Notes: generated from the sequence alone by a model not told the origin. A stretch of 46,042 nt of DNA from Bordetella parapertussis (GCA_945900965.1 CAMDKM010000027.1:1-46042); one strand, 5' to 3'. Counted from the stretch's first letter, positions 26,929 to 36,470 are shown. Program-made: numbers and translations.

Positions 26929-27546
26929 TCAGGAGGCTGATTTTTTCTGCGATTGCTTGAAGGCATCCGCATCCGGAGCGTCCGGCGGGGTCCTGCCCTC
27001 GGCGCCCGAGGCGGCAAAGTCGTTGAACGGAAAATTGCCGAAGATGGAGCGGGCCTGCTTTTGCAATTGTTGCTGCATATCCAGGAACGTACTGGCGCTT
27101 TGCTCCAGGTAACTGGACATCAAGCCCTGCATGGTGGGGCCCTGCATCTTGACGAACTGGCTCCATGCATCGGCATTGAGCATCGGGCTGTCTCCGAACT
27201 TGGGCAAGTTCTGATCCTGCAGGCGCTGTTGAATTTCAATGAACGTCTGGATGTTTTTTTCCAGATAACTTCCCATCATTCCCTGCATTGCGTTGCCATA
27301 AAAACGAATGATCTGCGACAACATGTCCGAAGAGAACATCGGGGCACCGGCGCTTTCTTCGTCGAGAATAATCTGCAAGAGAATGCTGCGTGTCAGATCT
27401 TCGTTGCTCTTTGCATCCACCACTTTGAAGCTTACCCGCTCCAGCACCAGTTGCTTCACGTCGGCCAGAGTGATGTAACTGCTGGTCGCGGTGTCGTAAA
27501 GGCGACGATTTGGGTATTTTTTGATCATGCGCAGTTCGGTTGTCAT
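26929..27546 (-). CDS. phaR: Polyhydroxyalkanoate synthesis repressor PhaR
   Basis: 205 residues. The N-terminal DNA-binding PHB/PHA accumulation domain reads MIKKYPNRRLYDTATSSYI. Two PHB_acc repeats follow (FYGNAMQGMMGSYLEKNI and GPTMQGLMSSYLEQSA), then a charged tail. PhaR binds PHB granules and represses phasin genes and its own gene. It lies on the same strand as phaC but is separated by the sRNA locus and a repeat element. Three GCAATGC motifs upstream are candidate operators. Confidence 0.95.
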   Translation of the reverse strand: MTTELRMIKKYPNRRLYDTATSSYITLADVKQLVLERVSFKVVDAKSNEDLTRSILLQIILDEESAGAPMFSSDMLSQIIRFYGNAMQGMMGSYLEKNIQTFIEIQQRLQDQNLPKFGDSPMLNADAWSQFVKMQGPTMQGLMSSYLEQSASTFLDMQQQLQKQARSIFGNFPFNDFAASGAEGRTPPDAPDADAFKQSQKKSAS

Positions 27547-27673
27547 GGGATGAAGGTCCGGTTCCGAAAAGATGTCGTTGTGCAGCGCGCTTATTGTAAT
27601 CGGCGAATGTTCGTGCGGCGTCGCGTGATGGCGACATTATAACCACATGAAAAATCGGCACTACCGAAAAGAA

Positions 27674-27805
27674 GCAATGCCGCAAGTTGGCTGACTTGCG
27701 AATCGGCAGATGGAAAAGAAATGGCGCAATGCAAGAATTTGACGTATCCCTTTTGAAATTTAGAGGAATTAAGCGCCACATTTGGGGTAACATGTTGCAA
27801 TGCAA
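27674..27805. promoter_or_regulatory. Three GCAATGC motifs upstream of phaR (candidate PhaR operators)
   Basis: GCAATGC occurs at 27674-27680, 27726-27732 and 27797-27803. The last is part of the palindrome TTGCAATGCAA (27795-27805). PhaR proteins are known to bind TGC-rich dyads and to control their own gene; that these are its sites is inference. Confidence 0.4.
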
Positions 27806-27928
27806 AATAAGGCGGCGTGAAAATTTAAAAAGTGTCTCGCGCCAAAGCAATTCGGGAAGGGAGTTTTGGGGGTGCTCAGGGTGGTGGGACCAAGGGTCTT
27901 CCGGGGCCACGACCGACGCGGCTGGTCA

Positions 27929-27959
27929 AGGGTGCGCCGAAAACAGTCCTCGGCACCCT
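27929..27959. promoter_or_regulatory. Inverted repeat, possible enhancer site for the sigma-54 promoter
   Basis: AGGGTGC (27929-27935) and GCACCCT (27953-27959), with CGA/TCG pairing further inside. It lies about 100 bp upstream of the -24 element, a usual distance for a sigma-54 activator site. There is no T run after it, so a terminator is unlikely. Confidence 0.4.
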
Positions 27960-28056
27960 GGCAGTGCATGTGGTTGATTCGTATCAAGAACAGGGGCTTG
28001 AGAATAAAATTAATATAAACAATGAATTATTAAATTAATTCAAAAAACGCATTAAC

Positions 28057-28072
28057 TGGCACAACGCTTGCT
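28057..28072 (+). promoter_or_regulatory. Sigma-54 (-24/-12) promoter
   Basis: TGGCAC (28057-28062), 5 bp, TTGCT (28068-28072): a near-perfect RpoN promoter. The preceding 45 bp are very AT-rich, as expected for a bend or IHF region. Initiation is expected near 28083. Confidence 0.78.
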
Positions 28073-28082
28073 CATTAAATAG

Positions 28083-28285
28083 TCAAGATCGGACAAAAGC
28101 TGACCGAAATCTGGCTCAGCAGTCCCGGGCGAAGTGAAGCCCGAAGCATAGTAGCGAGCAGCGCCAAACACGCAGAAGACGCGATGCTCAGGGTTGAAGG
28201 AATTTAAGGCTCCTCCCCCTTTATCCAAAGGTCCTCCTTTGATAAGGGTTCGCCCCGGTGGATATTTCACCGGGGCATTTTTTTT
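28083..28285 (+). ncRNA. Candidate sigma-54-dependent small RNA
   Basis: About 200 nt between the RpoN promoter and a strong terminator, with no plausible coding frame. Near the 3' end are an unpaired CTCCTCCCCC (28210-28219) and a long hairpin (28217-28231 with 28236-28248, loop TCCT) that also carries CCTCC. Such CU-rich anti-Shine-Dalgarno sequences are typical of sRNAs that block translation starts. It lies between phaR and phaC, so a role in carbon or nitrogen storage control is plausible but unproven. It does not match an RNA family I can name. Confidence 0.6.
28252..28285 (+). terminator. Rho-independent terminator of the candidate sRNA
   Basis: Perfect stem CCCCGGTG/CACCGGGG (28253-28260 with 28268-28275) around GATATTT, followed by CA and eight T. 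Confidence 0.92.
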
Positions 28286-28306
28286 GTCTTGTTACTACGT
28301 CGATTG

Positions 28307-28475
28307 AACCTAAAAACCGCACCACAGAGGCACAGAGACACCGAGAAGAACGATATATCAATCAGTTGTCGTGCCTGTAGCGTTCACCTTTTTGGTAAGT
28401 GCGCGGATAGAAGCAACGATTTGTTTTTACTCTGTGTTCTCAGTGCCTCTGCGGTTCAACTGCCTTTTCTAGGTT
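28307..28475 (-). repeat. MITE-like element copy B (CACAGAG family), reverse orientation
   Basis: 169 bp running from AACCTAAAAACCGCACCAC to TGCCTTTTCTAGGTT, the reverse of copies A and C. It overlaps the end of phaC: the last five codons and the stop codon of phaC (28456-28473) lie inside the element. Confidence 0.88.
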
Positions 28476-30222
28476 GAAATGGAGTGGTATCCGTCCCCTG
28501 ATTGGCGGTGGGCCATCGCTGCATGACATAGCTACCCGGGGCCGCTTCGGACTCGGGATATTCCAGGTTTCCCAGGCGCCCGGGCGCATCGATTTGTTTT
28601 CCCGACTTTGTCTTTAGCCATTGGGACCAGTGGGTCCACCAGCTCCCGGGATGCTGCGCGGCGGTTTTTATCCACGCCTCCGGATCGCCAACGATGCCTG
28701 GATTGGTCCAGTAATGCCGACGGTTTTTCGATGCAGGGTTGACAACACCGGCAATATGCCCGCTGGCGCCCAGGACAAATTCGCTTTCGTTGCCCAGCAA
28801 TAGCATGGAACGATAGGCGCTGCGCCAGGGAACGATGTGATCCTCTTGGGCGGCAAATACATAAGACGGCAGCCCTATGACGCCCAGATCGATCGGAACG
28901 CCGCGCAATGAAAGCTTGTCCGGCACGCGCAAATTGTTTTCCAGGTACATATTGCGCAGATAAAACGCATAGAGTCGGCCCGGCAGGTTCGCACCATCGG
29001 AGTTCCAGTACAACAGATCGAAAGCGCGCGGAGGCTGACCTTTGAGGTAGCCGTTGACGACAAACTGCCAAATGAGATCGTTGGCTCGCAGGGTGGCGAA
29101 AGTCGTGGCAAGCTGGCTTCCGGGCATGATGCCGCCGTTTGCAAACTCCTGCTCGGCCTTTTCGACAAAAGCCGGATCGATATAGACGCTGATCTCACCG
29201 ACATCGGAAAAATCCAAAAGACTTGCCAGCAAAGTCAGGGAACTGACAGGCATCGAAGCGCCCTTGCGCATCTTCGCAAGGGCGCTGGCGAGCAGCGTTC
29301 CGCCGACGCAAAACCCCAAAGTGTTGATGTTATCGGCGCCAGTGATGGCCTGAGCTACCTGGGTGGGGGCAAGCACCCCTTGCTCGACGTAGTCCTGCCA
29401 GGACAATGTCCCGAGTTCCTCCGGCACATTGCGCCAGGAAACCATAAAAGTTGCAAAACCCTGTTGCGTGCAATACCGCACGAACGAATTTTCCGCCTGC
29501 AGGTCGAGCACGTAATACTTGTTGATAAACGGGGGAACGATCAGCAGCGGACGTTCGAACACCTGCGGTGTCGCCGGTGCGTACTGGATCAACTGCATCA
29601 CCTCATTTTCAAGCACCACCGCCCCAGGCGTGATCGCCAGATTGCGGCCGACTTCGAAAGCGGTTTCGTCGCTCATGGTGATACGGCCGCGTGCCATGTC
29701 GGCGGCAAACAGTTTCATTCCCCGTGCCACGCTCTCGCCTTGAGATTGCGCTGACCGGCGGATGACTTCGGGGTTGGTAAGGGGCGAATTGGCGGGTGAG
29801 GCGGCATCCATCGTTTGGCGAAGAACGAATTCGAGCCTGCGCCTGGCTTGCGGCGCAAGGTCTCCGCATTCCGCCAGATTCATCACAAAACGGCAGTTCA
29901 GCAAATACGCCTGATGCAAATAGCGGAAGAATGGCAATTCATTCCAGTCCGCGGAGCTGAATCGGGGGTCAGGCCCGTCCGCAATCGAAAAGGACTCGGA
30001 TGTCGAATCGGTCGTCGACTTCCACAGAGCCAGATGGTCGCGGTAGAAGGCGGCTTCGAGCGTGCGTAGTCTTTCGCTGTGTAGCCCGGACCCCGCCGCG
30101 GCTGAAGCCAATATTGCGGTGAAATCTGCGACGGCACCCGCGGGCAGGCTGCGCAAGAAGCCTTCGATCAAGGACTTTGTTGCGCCGGCAACTGCCGACT
30201 CATCGATCCCGAGAGGGTTCAT
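28456..30222 (-). CDS. phaC: Class I poly(3-hydroxyalkanoate) synthase
   Basis: 588 residues from ATG 30222 (start MNPLGIDESAVAG). It polymerises hydroxyacyl-CoA to PHA at the granule surface. The catalytic cysteine is in the lipase-like box GFCVGG near residue 305; the catalytic Asp is in AAQEDHIVPW and the His in GASGHIAGVVNP. The length fits class I. Both ends coincide with repeat elements: the ATG abuts copy C, and the C-terminal PRKGS plus stop are encoded by copy B. No phaA or phaB follows. Confidence 0.95.
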   Translation of the reverse strand: MNPLGIDESAVAGATKSLIEGFLRSLPAGAVADFTAILASAAAGSGLHSERLRTLEAAFYRDHLALWKSTTDSTSESFSIADGPDPRFSSADWNELPFFRYLHQAYLLNCRFVMNLAECGDLAPQARRRLEFVLRQTMDAASPANSPLTNPEVIRRSAQSQGESVARGMKLFAADMARGRITMSDETAFEVGRNLAITPGAVVLENEVMQLIQYAPATPQVFERPLLIVPPFINKYYVLDLQAENSFVRYCTQQGFATFMVSWRNVPEELGTLSWQDYVEQGVLAPTQVAQAITGADNINTLGFCVGGTLLASALAKMRKGASMPVSSLTLLASLLDFSDVGEISVYIDPAFVEKAEQEFANGGIMPGSQLATTFATLRANDLIWQFVVNGYLKGQPPRAFDLLYWNSDGANLPGRLYAFYLRNMYLENNLRVPDKLSLRGVPIDLGVIGLPSYVFAAQEDHIVPWRSAYRSMLLLGNESEFVLGASGHIAGVVNPASKNRRHYWTNPGIVGDPEAWIKTAAQHPGSWWTHWSQWLKTKSGKQIDAPGRLGNLEYPESEAAPGSYVMQRWPTANQGTDTTPFQPRKGS

Positions 30223-30389
30223 CCTAGAAAAAGCAGTTGAACCACAGAGGCACTGAGAACACAGAGAGAAAACAAATTGTTGCTTCTTTCCGCGCACTCA
30301 CCAAAAAGGTGAACACCGCTGGTACGACAACTGATTGATATATTTTTCTTCTCGGTGTCTCTGTGCCTCTGTGGTGCGGTTTCTAGGTT
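30222..30389 (+). repeat. MITE-like element copy C (CACAGAG family)
   Basis: 168 bp, same orientation as copy A, inverted relative to copy B. It shows the clearest inner inverted repeat: ACCACAGAGGCACTGAG near the left end and GTGCCTCTGTGGT near the right end. It sits directly upstream of phaC, so any phaC promoter must be inside or beyond it. Confidence 0.9.
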
Positions 30390-30429
30390 CATACCTGGTG
30401 TCACCATGGCCTCGCGGGAAATAATTTGG

Positions 30430-31206
30430 CTACGCGATTCCGTTGACCAGATAACGGGCCCCGGCAATGGACGCAATTCCCAGGCAAATCAGCAGTACCT
30501 GCGCCAAGGTCGCCCGCAATTCCGCTCGCTTATGCAGGCCAGGGATGAGGTCGGCAACCGCCACATAAACCATACTTGCGGCTGCTAATCCCAGGAGAAT
30601 CGGAATCCAGTCCAGGAAATCCTGCAAGGCAAAATACGCCAGCAGGCCGCCCAGCAAGGTGGCGGCGCTGGAGATCAAGTTAAACGCAAAGGCCCTGGCC
30701 TTGCTGTATCCGGAGTGCAGCAGAATCAGAAAATCGCCGACTTCCTGCGGAATTTCATGGGCAATAATCGCGATCGAGGTCACGATTCCCAATCCGGTAT
30801 CGGCAAGGAAAGCCGCGGCGATCAAAATGCCATCGACAAAATTATGCAAAGTGTCGCCGATCATGATCATCATGCCGCTGCGTCCGTGGTCGGAGAGTGG
30901 AGCGTGATGATCGTGGGCTTCGCATTGTTCGGTGTGGCAGTGCCGCCATAACACGAGCTTTTCCAGAACGAAGAACAGCAAGATGCCAAACAGGATAACC
31001 GTGGCGACCAGGGGGACGTTGCCGGACTTCTCGAAGGCATGGGGAAGAATTTCGAGGAAAACCGCTCCCAGCAGGGCGCCCACCGCGTAACTGATCAAGG
31101 TGGGGATTCGCGCGGCGGAGGCGTTAACGGCCAGTGCGGCGGCGGTGCCGATGCTCAGCAAGGCGCCGGCGACCGTGGCGATAATGATCCAGGCTAGAAC
31201 GGACAT
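30430..31206 (-). CDS. ZIP-family metal transporter
   Basis: 258 residues from ATG 31206 (start MSVLAWIIIATVAG). There are eight hydrophobic helices, with a His-rich loop (HCHTEQCEAHDHHAP) between helices 3 and 4. The metal path motifs are GDTLHNFVDGILIA in helix 4 and IAHEIPQEVGDF in helix 5. It is probably a Zn2+ or other divalent-metal importer in the inner membrane. No metalloregulator is adjacent. Confidence 0.9.
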   Translation of the reverse strand: MSVLAWIIIATVAGALLSIGTAAALAVNASAARIPTLISYAVGALLGAVFLEILPHAFEKSGNVPLVATVILFGILLFFVLEKLVLWRHCHTEQCEAHDHHAPLSDHGRSGMMIMIGDTLHNFVDGILIAAAFLADTGLGIVTSIAIIAHEIPQEVGDFLILLHSGYSKARAFAFNLISSAATLLGGLLAYFALQDFLDWIPILLGLAAASMVYVAVADLIPGLHKRAELRATLAQVLLICLGIASIAGARYLVNGIA

Positions 31207-31267
31207 GGAATGAGGATGAGATTCAGGGCAGGAAGCGGAAGTATATCGGCAGCCATGGCACGCGCTG

Positions 31268-32008
31268 TTATTCTTTGAGCCAGACAAAAGCCGCCATGCG
31301 TCCGCTCACACCGTCCCGACGGTGTGAAAAGAAGCGTTTCGGGTTCGAGGCGGTACATTCGCCTCCACCGAAAATGGCCGTCACGCCGGCGCGATTGAGG
31401 CGCTGCCTCGCAAGCAAAAACAGATCGGCCAGCCATTTTCCGGTTACGGTTGGAGTAAAGGCCGCGTCCGCGCTGGCGTCTTGCTCCAGAAAGGCATTAC
31501 GGACCTCGGCGCCAACTTCGAATCGGCTTGGACCAATCGCCGGCCCAAGGTACGCGGCGCTGCTTGCCGGAGGGATGGCCATAGCCTCCAGGGTATTTTC
31601 GATTACTCCCGCGGCCAGGCCACGCCAGCCCGCATGGGCCACGGCTACGACGGAGTCGGATTGCCCGGCCAGCAATACCGGCAAACAATCGGCAATCATC
31701 ACCACACAAGGCACGCCCGGTGTTCGCGAGACTGCCGCATCGGCCTCCTGTTCGCTGCTCATCTGATCCACAGCAACAACACGGGTGCCGTGAATCTGTC
31801 TCAGCCATTTGGGTTCCGAGGGCAGGAAGCGTCGAACCAGGGCGCGATTGGCTTGCACGGCGGCCGGGTCGTCGTTGACACGCAAGCCGAGATTCATGCT
31901 GTCGTAAGGCGCGCGGCTGCAGCCTCCGGTGCGCGTGGTGATAAAAGCACCGACCCGGTCCGACACAGGCCAGTCCGGCTGAATCCAGTCAGGGGGTAAC
32001 TCAGTCAT
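31268..32008 (-). CDS. pgeF: YfiH/PgeF laccase-domain protein
   Basis: 246 residues. Metal-site segments are RQIHGTRV, MIADCLPVLL and AVAHAGWRGLA. Members have been described as purine-nucleoside phosphorylases or, in E. coli, as an editing enzyme in peptidoglycan precursor synthesis. It overlaps the 3' end of rluD by 8 bp, an arrangement common in proteobacteria (rluD-yfiH), so the two are co-translated. Confidence 0.93.
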   Translation of the reverse strand: MTELPPDWIQPDWPVSDRVGAFITTRTGGCSRAPYDSMNLGLRVNDDPAAVQANRALVRRFLPSEPKWLRQIHGTRVVAVDQMSSEQEADAAVSRTPGVPCVVMIADCLPVLLAGQSDSVVAVAHAGWRGLAAGVIENTLEAMAIPPASSAAYLGPAIGPSRFEVGAEVRNAFLEQDASADAAFTPTVTGKWLADLFLLARQRLNRAGVTAIFGGGECTASNPKRFFSHRRDGVSGRMAAFVWLKE

Positions 32009-32906
32009 CCTGCAGTGCCGTGATTAATGCTTCCATATCCAGCGGCATCGGTGCCTGCCAGGATAATTCGGCGTAGGACATGGGGTGAATCAGGGCCAGA
32101 TGTCGTGCGTGCAGCGCCTGCCTGTGGAATTGTGTCGCCGCCAGCGGCAACCCCGGAAATTTTCGATTTGGCCGGTAAGTCGGGTCACCGATCAGCGGGT
32201 GTCCAATGGAATGCAGGTGAACTCTAATCTGGTGAGTGCGGCCGGTATCGAGACGAAGATTCAGGTAGGTCCAGGCTGTACCCTTTTCCAGGGCTTGATA
32301 ATGGGTGCGCGCCGGTCTGCCGTGGGTGACCACCGCCATGCTGGTGCGATTTACCGGATGCCTGCCGACCGGGGCATCCACTGTGCCGCTGCCTTCCAAT
32401 ATTCCGTAAGCCACGGCGCGATATTCCCTTGTTACCGTTCGCGCCTGAAGCTGGCGTACCAGGCTTGTGTGAGATTCAAGCGTCTTGGCAACCACCATCA
32501 ATCCACTGGTGTCCTTGTCGAGTCGATGAACGATCCCGGCCCGCGGTACGGCTTCCAGTCGCGGTTCATGCTGCAACAAGGCATTGAGCAGGGTGCCGCT
32601 CCAATTTCCGCTGCCGGGATGCACTACCAGACCGGCTGGCTTGTCGATCACGAGAATGTCCTGGTCTTCGAAAACCACGGATAAAGAAATATCTTCCGCC
32701 TTGTGCGGGGCTGTGCCAGGGATTTCCTGTGGTGCCACGCAAAGGGATTCCCCGCCCCAGACTTTGGATTTGGGAACTGCCGCCCCATCATTGATTTTCA
32801 CGTGCCCGCTGCGAATCCATTCCTGAAGGCGGCTGCGCGAAAATTGCGGCAGTAGACGCGCGAGCGCCAAATCCAGTCGCATGCCGGCAAGTTCCGGAGG
32901 AACCAC
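32001..32906 (-). CDS. rluD: Ribosomal large-subunit pseudouridine synthase D
   Basis: 301 residues from GTG 32906. Longer frames upstream overlap bamD and its promoter region, so they are rejected. The N-terminal S4 domain reads MRLDLALARLLPQFSRSRLQEWI. The catalytic aspartate is in HRLDKDTSGLM. RluD modifies 23S rRNA helix 69. The start codon is a judgement, as no ATG is available nearby. Confidence 0.92.
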   Translation of the reverse strand: MVPPELAGMRLDLALARLLPQFSRSRLQEWIRSGHVKINDGAAVPKSKVWGGESLCVAPQEIPGTAPHKAEDISLSVVFEDQDILVIDKPAGLVVHPGSGNWSGTLLNALLQHEPRLEAVPRAGIVHRLDKDTSGLMVVAKTLESHTSLVRQLQARTVTREYRAVAYGILEGSGTVDAPVGRHPVNRTSMAVVTHGRPARTHYQALEKGTAWTYLNLRLDTGRTHQIRVHLHSIGHPLIGDPTYRPNRKFPGLPLAATQFHRQALHARHLALIHPMSYAELSWQAPMPLDMEALITALQDD

Positions 32907-32973
32907 AACCCGGTACGCGCCGTGCGCGGAACTGTTTTCTATATAATGCGCCAATTCTTTTGCCCAAGCGGTT

Positions 32974-33744
32974 ATGAAACGTAGTGTAGCGATTCTTGCG
33001 TTGTTGTTGCTGGTCGGTTGTTCGGGGGCAACGACGGATGTCACACGGGACTGGTCTCCCGAGCAACTGTATAACGCCGCGCGCGAGGAACTGGATTCCA
33101 AGAATTACGCCCGCGCGATCACGTTTTACGAGAAAATCGAGACGCGATATCCCTATGGGCGTTATGCCCAGATGGCGCAGGTCGAAATAGCCTATACCCA
33201 CTGGAAGGACGATTCCCCGGCCCTTGCACTGGCGGCTTGCGAGCGGTTCATCCGGGCATACCCCGACCACGCAAACATCGATTACGTTTATTACCTCAAA
33301 GGCCGCATTAACTTCAACGAAAATATTGGCTTGATCGGATATATTTCCGACAAGGATCCTACCGAACGCGACCCCCTGGCTGCGCAAGAAGCCTTCGAGG
33401 CCTTCAAGGAACTTGTGCGTCGCTTCCCCGGCAGCCCATATGCCGAAGACGCGCGTGCCCGGATGGGTTATCTGGTCAATGCCCTGGCGTCCGCGGAAAT
33501 GAACGTGGCGGAGTATTACCTGAGGCGGGGCGCCTATGTGGCCGCGATCAATCGCTCGCAGGGAGTTTTGATCAATTATGCCCGTGCACCGGCCACCGAA
33601 CGTGCCCTCAAGGTGTTGGTAAAAGCCTACGATGAAATGGCGGTCTTCGATTTGCGCGACGATGCCAAACGTACGCTCGAAACCAACTTCCCCGATGCAA
33701 AGGTCAAAATCGGCGCACACAAGGCGTGGTGGAAGTTCTGGTAG
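32974..33744 (+). CDS. bamD: Outer-membrane assembly lipoprotein BamD
   Basis: 256 residues. The lipobox ends LLVGCSG with lipidated Cys16. TPR units follow, starting SPEQLYNAAREELDSKNYAR and YPYGRYAQMAQ, with the family segment KGRINFNENIG. It is part of the BAM complex at the periplasmic face of the outer membrane. It is divergent from rluD, the usual order; a TATAAT at 32942-32947 could be its -10. Confidence 0.95.
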   Translation: MKRSVAILALLLLVGCSGATTDVTRDWSPEQLYNAAREELDSKNYARAITFYEKIETRYPYGRYAQMAQVEIAYTHWKDDSPALALAACERFIRAYPDHANIDYVYYLKGRINFNENIGLIGYISDKDPTERDPLAAQEAFEAFKELVRRFPGSPYAEDARARMGYLVNALASAEMNVAEYYLRRGAYVAAINRSQGVLINYARAPATERALKVLVKAYDEMAVFDLRDDAKRTLETNFPDAKVKIGAHKAWWKFW

Positions 33745-33799
33745 CGCAGGTTATTCCGACGATCATTCGTTCGGACCGAACCTCACGCGGATTTTTCAG

Positions 33800-34006
33800 T
33801 CAGGCCACTTCGTAGCCGGCATCTTGCACGGATTGACGGAAAGCCTCGATACCGATCCGGGTCGGGTCGAAAATAATGCGTGCGTTCGCCTTGTCGAGCG
33901 ACACCTCGGCGCTTTGGACGCCGGGTAAGCCCTCCAGAACCTTGGTGACGCTGCGCACACAACCTCCGCAAGTCATTCCCTTCACTTGCAGTACAGTGGT
34001 TTCCAT
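33800..34006 (-). CDS. copZ: Copper chaperone, HMA domain
   Basis: 68 residues, a single heavy-metal-associated domain with MTCGGC as the metal-binding motif and the usual beta-alpha-beta-beta-alpha-beta layout. It lies 15 bp downstream of copA and probably hands Cu(I) to it. Confidence 0.92.
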   Translation of the reverse strand: METTVLQVKGMTCGGCVRSVTKVLEGLPGVQSAEVSLDKANARIIFDPTRIGIEAFRQSVQDAGYEVA

Positions 34007-34021
34007 GGTTCTTGGCGTTCC

Positions 34022-36202
34022 CTATTTCCAGCGTTTCAACAACAACGAATTGGTGACGACCGATACGGAAGACAAGGCCATCGCGGCTCCGGCAATTACC
34101 GGACTGAGCATACCCAAGGCGGCCATTGGAATGCCGAGCGCATTGTAAAAAAAGGCGAAGAACAGATTTTGGCGGATTTTTCGCAAGGTGGCCCTGGACA
34201 GGCGCACGGCATCCGCCACGCCGGACAGATCGTTGCGCATCAGAGTCACGTCCGCGGCTTCGACCGCGATATCCGAACCGCTGGACATTGCAAACCCCAC
34301 ATCCGCCGCAGCCAGTGCGGGGGCATCGTTTATTCCGTCACCCGCCATGGCAATCAGGTGACCCCTGCCTTTGAGTTTCGCGATGACCGCCGCTTTGTCG
34401 CCAGGTAATACTTCCGCGCGGACGTCGCGAATTCCCAACTGATTGGCGATGGCGCGTGCCGTCGCCTCATGGTCGCCGCTGACCATGATGATTTCAATGT
34501 TCAACTCCCGCAGTTTTTCCAGTGCGGGCATCGATCCTGGCCGCAAGGCGTCCGCCATGGCGATATATCCCATAATGCGATTGTCTTGTGCCAGAGCCAC
34601 GACGGTTTTGCCCATTGCCGCCAGGGACGCGATCAGCGCGGTATCGATGGTGATACCGATTCCGATAAAGTATCCGGGCGAGGCCAGCACCGTTGCTTTA
34701 CTGGCCAATCGGCCGCGAATGCCTTGTCCGGGGAGGGCGGCGAAGTCCTCTACCGGAACGAGGGAGAGCGCATGCCGGGTGGCGTATTCGACCATGGCAC
34801 TTGCCAGCGGATGCTCGGAATTCTGTTCCAGCGACGCGGCAAGTTGAATCAGATAAGTAGCCGACCGATCTCCGGCCGGCAACACGTCGGTCACTGTCGG
34901 TTTGCCGAGCGTAAGCGTACCTGTCTTATCGACGCACAACATTTCGATTTGACCCGCGCGTTCCAGTGCGGCCGCGTCGCGAAACAACAAACCCGACTGC
35001 GCGCCGCGGCCACTGCCGACCATAATGGCGGTGGGTGTGGCCAGCCCCAACGCGCAGGGGCAGGCGATCACCAACACCGCCACGGCATGGGTCAGCGCCA
35101 GGGCAAGATTTCCGCTTGCCAGCCACCAGCCGGCAAAGGTTAAGCCTGCAATCGTCACAACAATGGGGACAAAGACGCTGGCGATGCGATCTGCCAGGCG
35201 CTGAATGGGCGCGCGGCTGGCTTGCGCCTCTTCCAGTAGCCGCACGATATCCGCCAGCCGGGTTTTTGCGCCGACGCCAGTGGCGCGCACCCGCAACGCG
35301 CCGTGCAAGTTTTGAGTGGCCGCAAATACCCGCATTCCGGGCTTCTTTCCAACCGGCATGCTCTCGCCGGTCAGCATGCTTTCGTCTATCGACGACTCCC
35401 CTTCGGTGATTTCGCCGTCCACCGCGATCCGCTCCCCCGGGCGCACGACGATGATGTCGCCGACGATGATTGCCGACAATTCCACCGCGACCAGTTGACC
35501 TTCGCGCTCGACAAGAGTCTGTTTCGGTTGCAAGCTCAAGAGCTGTTCGATCGCTGCGGAAGCTTTGCCCTTGGCGCGGGCTTCCAGAATTTTGCCCATC
35601 AGAACCAGGGTAATAATCGCGACACTGGCTTCGAAATAGACATGCTGAGCGCTTAAATCGAATGCAGTCACCACCGCGCTGAACCCATAGGCCATGCTGG
35701 TCCCCAGCGCGATGAGCACATCCATGTTCGCCGACCCGCCTCGCAGCGAATGCCAGGCACCGACGTAGAAGCGCTTGCCGATCCAGAACTGGACCGGTGT
35801 CGCCAGAAGCCATTGCAGCCCGCGAGGGAGTAGGTCGTGATGACTGCCGGCAAACATGGCCGTCATCTGGATGAGGAAGGGAATCGTCAGCAGCACTGCA
35901 ATGAAAAACAGCCGTAGTTCTCCGCGATACCAGTCGGAAAGCCGGTCTTTTTGTTGCTGGCGGGACATGCCTTCAAGGGGGATGGCGTCGTAGCCCGTCT
36001 TGCGGATGGCCTCGATGAGAGCGGCTGTGTCCGGCCCGATCTTGCCAGTCTCGATGCGGGCCCGTTCGGTTGCCAAATTAACCTGAGCGCTCACGCCCGG
36101 AAGTTTGGCCAGGGCCTTTTCAATTCGGTTTGCACATGCCGCGCAGGTCATGCCCTGGATTTGAAGATCGATCTGCCGGCCGGGTAATTTGCGCTTGTCC
36201 AT
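34022..36202 (-). CDS. copA: Copper-exporting P1B-type ATPase
   Basis: 726 residues. One N-terminal HMA domain ([11 protein letters not shown]20 and C23) is followed by about eight membrane helices. CPC is near residue 379 in [15 protein letters not shown], the phosphorylation motif DKTGT near 424, SEHPLA near 462 and GDGIND near 622; the CPC plus HP motifs point to Cu(I) export. It is followed by copZ. No CueR-type operator dyad is visible upstream and no merR-family gene is adjacent. Confidence 0.95.
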   Translation of the reverse strand: MDKRKLPGRQIDLQIQGMTCAACANRIEKALAKLPGVSAQVNLATERARIETGKIGPDTAALIEAIRKTGYDAIPLEGMSRQQQKDRLSDWYRGELRLFFIAVLLTIPFLIQMTAMFAGSHHDLLPRGLQWLLATPVQFWIGKRFYVGAWHSLRGGSANMDVLIALGTSMAYGFSAVVTAFDLSAQHVYFEASVAIITLVLMGKILEARAKGKASAAIEQLLSLQPKQTLVEREGQLVAVELSAIIVGDIIVVRPGERIAVDGEITEGESSIDESMLTGESMPVGKKPGMRVFAATQNLHGALRVRATGVGAKTRLADIVRLLEEAQASRAPIQRLADRIASVFVPIVVTIAGLTFAGWWLASGNLALALTHAVAVLVIACPCALGLATPTAIMVGSGRGAQSGLLFRDAAALERAGQIEMLCVDKTGTLTLGKPTVTDVLPAGDRSATYLIQLAASLEQNSEHPLASAMVEYATRHALSLVPVEDFAALPGQGIRGRLASKATVLASPGYFIGIGITIDTALIASLAAMGKTVVALAQDNRIMGYIAMADALRPGSMPALEKLRELNIEIIMVSGDHEATARAIANQLGIRDVRAEVLPGDKAAVIAKLKGRGHLIAMAGDGINDAPALAAADVGFAMSSGSDIAVEAADVTLMRNDLSGVADAVRLSRATLRKIRQNLFFAFFYNALGIPMAALGMLSPVIAGAAMALSSVSVVTNSLLLKRWK

Positions 36203-36470
36203 GTTACAAACACTTTGTACTCTCCGGACCGATCAATCAACTGACTTCGGACGGTGAATTGCCTGTCGGTCAGCAAGGCCCTCGAATTTCGCGTCAGACA
36301 GTGGGGCATTTCGCTGACTTAAGTGGCGAAAGGGACACGCCCCGCGCGATTTCCGGGCAAGCCTCGGTTATTGCTGGCATTTCTCATTTGTTTTTGCTAT
36401 TCTAAATTCCTATTTATCAACCAGTTAAATACCATTCTTCAAGTAAAACAATACGCTAGGCGGTGGTGCA

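Noticed and set aside
28052-28270. 72-codon minus-strand frame over the sRNA locus
   Set aside because: It has no ribosome-binding site or similarity, and lies between a sigma-54 promoter and a terminator on the other strand.
28289-28477. Small open frame inside MITE copy B
   Set aside because: The same element at 3452 and 30222 does not keep this frame; it is a by-product of the repeat.
32907-33101. N-terminal extension of RluD
   Set aside because: It would overlap the divergent bamD coding start and lacks S4-domain similarity.
36280-36360. Possible c-di-GMP riboswitch upstream of gspF
   Set aside because: Some paired segments exist, but the conserved core of GEMM-type riboswitches is not there.
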